A DNA stretch of 64,000 nt from Caenispirillum bisanense. Lineage in GTDB: Bacteria > Pseudomonadota > Alphaproteobacteria > Rhodospirillales > Rhodospirillaceae. Every line of letters starts with the position of its first letter. Position 1 is the first letter of the stretch. The position numbers and the translations under genes were made by a program. Shown in pieces: positions 59,717 to 64,000 of this stretch. The notes under the pieces are model-generated. The model saw only the letters and a list, made by a program, of their open reading frames with translations, did not search any database and had not been told where the DNA came from. The DNA lies in NCBI RefSeq assembly GCF_900230255.1, contig NZ_OCNJ01000001.1:682001-746000 (forward strand). The letters run 5' to 3'.

Positions 59717-60424
59717 ATGAACGAGATGGCCGCCGCCGGTGCCCGCGCCCTGGAGCTGCTGATCGAACTCGATCCCGATCTGGTGGAGATCGTGGTGCGG
59801 TCGCTCTACGTCAGCCTCTCGGCCGTGGCGCTGGCGGCGGTGATCGGCCTGCCGCTCGGCGCTCTACTGGCGCTGGCGCGGTTCCCTGGCCGGCGGGTGG
59901 TGCTGGTGACGGTGAATGCGCTCATGGGCCTGCCGCCGGTGGTGGCGGGCCTCGTGCTCTATCTGCTGCTGTCGCGCAGCGGTCCTTTCGGCGTGTTCGG
60001 CCTGCTGTTCACCCCGACGGCCATGATCATCGCCCAGGCGGTGCTGGTGACGCCCATCATCGCCGCTCTGACGCGCCAGACCGTGCAGGACCTGTGGACC
60101 GAGTACCGCGAGCAGCTGGGATCGCTCGGCGCCACCCCGCTGCGGGCGGTGCCGACCCTGCTGTGGGATGGCCGGGTGGCGCTGTTCACGGCGCTGCTGG
60201 CGGGCTTCGGGCGGGCCAGTGCCGAGGTCGGCGCGGTGATGATCGTCGGCGGCAACATCGACCACGTCACCCGCGTCATGACCACCACCATCGCGCTGGA
60301 AACCGCCCGCGGCGACCTGCCGCTGGCGCTGGCGCTCGGCATCGTGCTGCTGCTCATGGCGCTGGCGGTGAACATCGCCGCCTTCCTGGCGCAGGAGCGG
60401 GCGGCGCGGAGCCAGAACGCATGA
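59717..60424 (+). CDS. tupB: Tungstate ABC transporter permease
   Basis: The 235-residue membrane protein has five or six helices with the TupB/CysW-like pattern. It includes LYVSLSAVALAAVIGLPLGALLAL, NALMGLPPVVAGLVLYLLLSRSGPFG, the E-Y-R-E-Q-L-G-S-L-G-A EAA loop and GGNIDHVTRVMTT near the end. It pairs with the binding protein and ATPase encoded 2-3 kb away on the other strand. Tungstate is the preferred reading because of TupA. Confidence 0.9.
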   Translation: MNEMAAAGARALELLIELDPDLVEIVVRSLYVSLSAVALAAVIGLPLGALLALARFPGRRVVLVTVNALMGLPPVVAGLVLYLLLSRSGPFGVFGLLFTPTAMIIAQAVLVTPIIAALTRQTVQDLWTEYREQLGSLGATPLRAVPTLLWDGRVALFTALLAGFGRASAEVGAVMIVGGNIDHVTRVMTTTIALETARGDLPLALALGIVLLLMALAVNIAAFLAQERAARSQNA

Positions 60425-61329
60425 CCGCGCCGCCCGGCCCGATGCCGGACCTCATGACCGTGCGCGAGGTGGCCGACTACCTCCGCCTCGGCGAGCGCAA
60501 GGTCTACGATCTGGTGGCGCGGCGCGAGATTCCGGTGGTGAAGGTGACGGGAAAGCTGCTGTTCCCGCGCGCCCACATCGACCTGTGGCTGACCGCCCAC
60601 CTGCAACAGCCCGAGGGTGCGCCGGTGCCGCAGCCGCGCCCGGCGGTGCTGTCGGGCAGCGACGATCTGCTGCTGGAATGGGCGGTGCGCCAGAGCGGCT
60701 GCAAGCTCGCCCTTCTGCTGGACGGCAGCGGCGTCGGCCTCAAGCGCTTCGCCGAGCGCGGTGCCGTCGCCTGCGGCCTGCATGTCATCGACGAGGCGTC
60801 GGAGCGCTTCAACACCCCCATCGTGGAGCGCACCCTGGCGGGCGTGCCCTACGTGCTGCTGCACTGGGCGCGGCGGGAAACGGGGATCGTGCTGCCGCAG
60901 GGCAACCCCCAGGGCATCGCCGGCCTGCCGGACCTGCTGCGCCCCAACGTGCTGTTCGCCGACCGTCCGCCCGGCACCGGCGCTCATATCCTGGTGCGCC
61001 ACCTGCTGCGCAAGGCCGGGCTGGACCCGCAGGGCCTCCGCCCCGCCGAGGGTGCGGCCGTCAGCGAAACCGACGTCGCCGCGGCCATCCTGGAGCGGCG
61101 GGCGACGGCCGGCTTCGCCGTGCGCGCCGCCGCCAACCGCTTCGGCCTCGCCTTCGTGCCGCTGGCGTGGGAGGACTTCGATCTGGTGCTCGACCGCCGG
61201 GCGGTGTTCGAGCCGCCCGTGCAGGCCCTGCTCGGCTTCACCCGCACCCCGGCCTTCGCCGAGCGCGCCCGGCTGTTCGGCGGTTACGACCTCGCGGACC
61301 TGGGGGCGGTGCGCAGCAACGGGGCGTAA
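60421..61329 (+). CDS. HTH protein fused to a PBP-like ligand domain
   Basis: The 302-residue protein has an excisionase-type HTH (about 10-60: LMTVREVADYLRLGERKVYDLVARREI) and a PBP-like domain (about 75-295: D-D-L-L-L-E-W-A-V...G-I-V-L-P-Q-G-N-P-Q-G, R-P-P-G-T-G-A-H). The latter resembles the ligand domain of molybdate-binding and LysR-type proteins. Translational overlap with tupB (ATGA) points to a one-component regulator that senses tungstate, molybdate or cofactor state and controls this locus. Confidence 0.88.
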   Translation: MTAPPGPMPDLMTVREVADYLRLGERKVYDLVARREIPVVKVTGKLLFPRAHIDLWLTAHLQQPEGAPVPQPRPAVLSGSDDLLLEWAVRQSGCKLALLLDGSGVGLKRFAERGAVACGLHVIDEASERFNTPIVERTLAGVPYVLLHWARRETGIVLPQGNPQGIAGLPDLLRPNVLFADRPPGTGAHILVRHLLRKAGLDPQGLRPAEGAAVSETDVAAAILERRATAGFAVRAAANRFGLAFVPLAWEDFDLVLDRRAVFEPPVQALLGFTRTPAFAERARLFGGYDLADLGAVRSNGA

Positions 61330-61332
61330 AGC

Positions 61333-61356
61333 CCGGCTTGCGGCCTCGCAAGCCGG
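61333..61356 (+). terminator. Hairpin after the HTH-PBP gene
   Basis: CCGGCTTGCG-GCCT-CGCAAGCCGG is a perfect 10-bp stem with a 4-base loop, starting four bases after the stop. No T-run follows directly. Further GC-rich inverted repeats fill the rest of the gap to 61445. Convergent genes flank it, so a terminator is likely. Confidence 0.65.
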
Positions 61357-61445
61357 ACGGCGCGACCGCGCCGCGCGGCTCCTGCCGCGGGAGCCAAGCG
61401 GCCGGAGGCCGCGCCCGGCGCCTGAGGGCCAAACAAAAAAAGTCC

Positions 61446-62213
61446 TCACACTTCCCGGATCAGCCTCTCCAGCTTTTCCGCCCGGTCGCCGGGTGCCGGG
61501 TGGGTGGAGAGGAAGGCGAAGCCCTGGCCGCCCTGGCTTTCCATGCGCCGCCACAGGGCGACGGCGGCGTGGGGGTCGTAATCGGCGCGGCGCATGAGGT
61601 CGAGCCCCAGGCGGTCGGCCTCCAGCTCGTGGTCGCGGGTGTAGGGCAGTTGCAGCCCCACCTCCACCCCGAGGCCCAGCACGGCGGCGATCTCGCGAGC
61701 GTACTGGATGTCGCCGAGGTTCAGGACCAGCTCCACCGCGTTGATGCCGAAGTCCTTCAGCACCTGGGCGTTCAGGCGTTCCTGGGCGTGGTCGGCGAGG
61801 TGGTGGCCGATCTCGTGGCCGATGACCGCGGCCAGCTGCGCCTCGGTCTCGGCGAAGCGCATCATGCCTTCGAACACGCCGATCTTGTTGCCGGGCAGGG
61901 CGAAGGCATTGATCTGGTCGCCCTGGAAGACGCGCATCTCCCACTGCGACGGATCGGAGCCGAGGGCCTGCAGCAGGCGGCCGCCGATGTCCTGCAGGGT
62001 GCCGTCGAAGGCGGCGTTCTGCGACAGCGGGATCTCCTGGCGCATCTGCTTCCAGCTGGCGAGGCCCATCTCGCGGACCTGGTCGTCGCTGACCAGGTCG
62101 ACGGGCCAGTCGCCGCTGTCGTCGCAGCCGCCGAGCGGCACGGACAGCGCGACGGCGCCCGTCAGAAAGACGAAGCGCCGTCGGGAGAGGTGGGTCGGGC
62201 AGGAGCAGGACAT
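61446..62213 (-). CDS. M48-family metalloprotease lipoprotein
   Basis: The 255-residue protein has an arginine-rich start (SRRRFVFLTG) and a lipobox-like LGGC near residue 31, so it may be a lipoprotein exported by Sec or Tat. The zinc-protease motif VIGHEIGHHLADHA lies near residue 120, with ELEADRLGLDLMRRA supplying the third ligand. It fits LoiP/BepA-like membrane-surface proteases. It sits between tupB and tupA on the minus strand and probably has no role in tungstate uptake. Confidence 0.88.
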   Translation of the reverse strand: MSCSCPTHLSRRRFVFLTGAVALSVPLGGCDDSGDWPVDLVSDDQVREMGLASWKQMRQEIPLSQNAAFDGTLQDIGGRLLQALGSDPSQWEMRVFQGDQINAFALPGNKIGVFEGMMRFAETEAQLAAVIGHEIGHHLADHAQERLNAQVLKDFGINAVELVLNLGDIQYAREIAAVLGLGVEVGLQLPYTRDHELEADRLGLDLMRRADYDPHAAVALWRRMESQGGQGFAFLSTHPAPGDRAEKLERLIREV

Positions 62214-62276
62214 GCAGGCATCCGGAGGTCGTTGCACTCGGCCATCAAGGTAGCCTCCGGATGCCAACGCGCAAGC

Positions 62277-63098
62277 TCAGCTTCCTGCCGCGTTGGGGAA
62301 GAACAGCTGTTCGCCGTTGATCGTGTAGTCGGCGATGGCCTTCTGGCCTTCCGGCGCCACCAGCCAGTCGGCGAAGGCCTGGGCGTCGTCCGTCTTCACG
62401 TGCGGGTGCTTTTCGGGGTTCACGACGATGACGCCGTACTGGTTGAACAGGCTCTGGTCGCCTTCCACCAGCACCGCCAGGTCGTCGCGGTTCTTGAAGT
62501 TGAGCCAGGTGCCGCGGTCGGTGAGGGCATAGGCGCCCATGCCGGCGGCGGTGTTGAGCGTCGGACCCATGCCCGAGCCGGTGGCGCGGTACCAGTCGCC
62601 GCCCGCGCCGCCGACGTCGACACCGGCTTGCTTCCACAGGGCGAGTTCCGCCTTGTGGGTACCGCTGTCGTCGCCGCGCGAGGCGAAGGGCGCCGCCGCT
62701 TCGGCGATCTTCTTCAGGGCGCCGGCGGCGTCCTTCATGCCCGAGACGCCGGCCGGTTCGGCCTTGGGGCCGACGATGACGAAGTCGTTGTACATGACGT
62801 CGCGGCGGACGAGGCCGTAGCCGGCGGCCACGAACTTCTCTTCCGACGGCTTGTGGTGGACGAACAGCACGTCGGCGTCGCCGGCCTCGGCCATCTGGAT
62901 CGCCTTGCCGGTGCCGACGGCGACGACGCGCACGTCGATGCCGGTCTTGTCCTCGAACACCGGCAGCAGGTGCTCGAACAGGCCCGACGACTGGGTGGAG
63001 GTGGTCGAGGCGACGGTGATGAACCGCTCGTCGGCGGCCTGCGCCGGGGCGGCGAACAGGGCGGCGGCGGTAAGGGCGGCGGCGATGAGCCTCTTCAT
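62277..63098 (-). CDS. tupA: Tungstate-binding periplasmic protein
   Basis: The 273-residue protein has a signal peptide (MKRLIAAALTAAALFAAPAQA). The TupA ligand motif variant STTSTQSSGL is near residue 30, followed by VAVGTGKAIQMAEAGDADVLFVHH, F-V-I-V-G-P, SRGDDSGTHKAEL and YRATGSGMGPTL. TupA binds tungstate with very high affinity. It is co-directional with the ATPase gene 24 bases upstream, and on the opposite strand to tupB. Confidence 0.92.
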   Translation of the reverse strand: MKRLIAAALTAAALFAAPAQAADERFITVASTTSTQSSGLFEHLLPVFEDKTGIDVRVVAVGTGKAIQMAEAGDADVLFVHHKPSEEKFVAAGYGLVRRDVMYNDFVIVGPKAEPAGVSGMKDAAGALKKIAEAAAPFASRGDDSGTHKAELALWKQAGVDVGGAGGDWYRATGSGMGPTLNTAAGMGAYALTDRGTWLNFKNRDDLAVLVEGDQSLFNQYGVIVVNPEKHPHVKTDDAQAFADWLVAPEGQKAIADYTINGEQLFFPNAAGS

Positions 63099-63122
63099 GG
63101 GGGGCCTCGTGCGGTCGTTGGA

Positions 63123-63908
63123 TCAGGCGGCCAGCTCGCCGCGCAGGAAGGCGGCGGCGGCGGGCGTGGCCGGGCGGTCGAAGAAAGCGGCGGCGGTGTG
63201 CTCGACCAGCCGGCCGCCGGCCATGAACAGGACGTCGGCGGCGAGGCGGCGGGCCTGGCCGAGATCGTGCGTCGCCATGACGATCTTCACGCCCTCGTCG
63301 GCGATGGCGGCGACCTGCCGCTCCACCGCCAGGGAATGGGCGGGGTCGAGGCTGGCCGTCGGCTCGTCCAGCAGCAGTACCGCCGGCCGCAAGGCGCGGG
63401 CACGGGCGAGCGCCACCAGTTGCTGCTCGCCGCCCGACAGCACGCGGGCCGGCCGCTCCGCCAGCCCCGCGAGCCCGGCCGCCTCCAGCGCCTGCAGCGC
63501 AAGGGACCGGCGGAAGCGGCGCGGGTGGCCCTGCAGGCCGAGCGCATATTCGATGTTGGCGCGCACTGAGCGGCGCAGCATGACGGGGCGCTGGAACACC
63601 ATGGCCTGCTGGGCGCGGGCGGCGGCGGCGTCGAGGCCGCCCCAGTCGACGGTGCCGGCGGTCGGGCTCAGAAGGCCGTGCAGCAGGCGCAGCAGCAGGC
63701 TCTTGCCGGCGCCGTTGTGGCCGAGCAGGACGGTCGGGCCGGCATGGTCGAGGGTGAGGGAAATCCCTGCGATCAGCTCGGTCTCGCCGCTGCGGAAGCG
63801 CAGGTCGGTCACGCGCAACGGCAGCAGCCGCGCCGCCCGGGTCAGGCTGGCGTCGGGTATGGCGGGAACGGGGGCGGGCTGCAGCAGCATGGGACCGGAC
63901 TCGGACAT
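63123..63908 (-). CDS. tupC: Tungstate ABC transporter ATP-binding protein
   Basis: The 261-residue ATPase has Walker A GHNGAGKSLLLRLL near residue 58, Q-loop MVFQRPVMLRRSVRANIEYAL, signature LSGGEQQLVALARA, Walker B VLLLDEPTASLDP and ATHDLGQARRLA, the pattern of phosphate/tungstate-type ATPases. The N-terminus has about 25 extra residues. It is the first gene of the minus-strand tupC-tupA unit; its promoter lies in the last 90 bases of the window. Confidence 0.9.
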   Translation of the reverse strand: MSESGPMLLQPAPVPAIPDASLTRAARLLPLRVTDLRFRSGETELIAGISLTLDHAGPTVLLGHNGAGKSLLLRLLHGLLSPTAGTVDWGGLDAAAARAQQAMVFQRPVMLRRSVRANIEYALGLQGHPRRFRRSLALQALEAAGLAGLAERPARVLSGGEQQLVALARARALRPAVLLLDEPTASLDPAHSLAVERQVAAIADEGVKIVMATHDLGQARRLAADVLFMAGGRLVEHTAAAFFDRPATPAAAAFLRGELAA

Positions 63909-64000
63909 TTCGTCTTGTCCGAGAGTGTAAGCAGCCGAGCGGCCCCCCGGCCAAGCACCCGTTGCGGCTTTTCGGCGGAAGCCGGAATGTGTGCAGTCCC

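Overview
The window is high-GC, densely coded DNA on both strands. Its gene content fits a high-GC alphaproteobacterium, most likely of the Rhodospirillales type: an arginine succinyltransferase (AST) pathway, a three-subunit formate dehydrogenase with Tat accessory factors, tungstate uptake and an exosortase-A (XrtA) exopolysaccharide locus. This placement is inferred from gene families, not from a marker gene. No insertion sequence, phage, CRISPR array or rRNA was seen.

Region by region. (1) 1-3.1 kb: a TonB-dependent receptor behind a Fur box and a PepSY membrane protein cut by the window edge, forming an iron uptake pair. (2) 3.1-5.3 kb: a GNAT acetyltransferase, tRNA-Glu(UUC) and an overlapping pair of poorly known genes, one DUF1828-like. 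(3) 5.4-18.9 kb, minus strand: an arginine and probably cyanophycin-dipeptide utilisation cluster, made of a tandem Lrp regulator, an aspartoacylase/desuccinylase-like hydrolase, an exported cyanophycinase, a polar amino acid ABC transporter, a class III aminotransferase, astB, astD, astA and an M20 peptidase. (4) 18.9-24.3 kb: a BrnT/BrnA toxin-antitoxin pair, MarR and XRE-like regulators, a PAS histidine kinase and a MATE exporter. (5) 24.3-25.5 kb: 1.2 kb without a convincing gene; it holds a candidate small RNA and the promoter of the next regulator.

(6) 25.5-48.6 kb: a large XrtA-type exopolysaccharide locus. It starts with a LuxR-type regulator whose phospho-acceptor Asp is replaced by Glu. 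A minus-strand arm follows: a nucleotidyltransferase, an HprK-related kinase and a PqqD-like protein (an HPr-rel-A-type module), a Tat-exported protein, a VAO-type FAD oxidase, FemAB, a DUF3473 deacetylase, the XrtA-associated ATPase, an outer-membrane beta-barrel and the Wza-like exporter. Divergent from these is a plus-strand arm: chain-length protein, tyrosine autokinase, exosortase A, an amidotransferase, a trypsin-like protease, an acyl carrier protein, two exosortase-associated hydrolases, a second asparagine-synthase-like enzyme and a GNAT-like protein. No PEP-CTERM substrate protein is seen.

(7) 49-64 kb: formate dehydrogenase (gamma, beta, alpha, Tat peptide, TorD-like chaperone), DUF3306, a MobA-DUF3305 fusion, FdhD, and a divergent poly-[4Fe-4S] protein. 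A tungstate transporter is split across strands: tupB with an HTH/PBP-like regulator on plus, tupA and tupC on minus, with an M48 protease between. The region therefore combines an Mo/W enzyme with its maturation and metal supply.

Many long open frames antisense to these genes are by-products of the high GC content and were discarded. Gene starts were chosen from ribosome-binding sites, stop/start overlaps, signal peptides and where family similarity begins.
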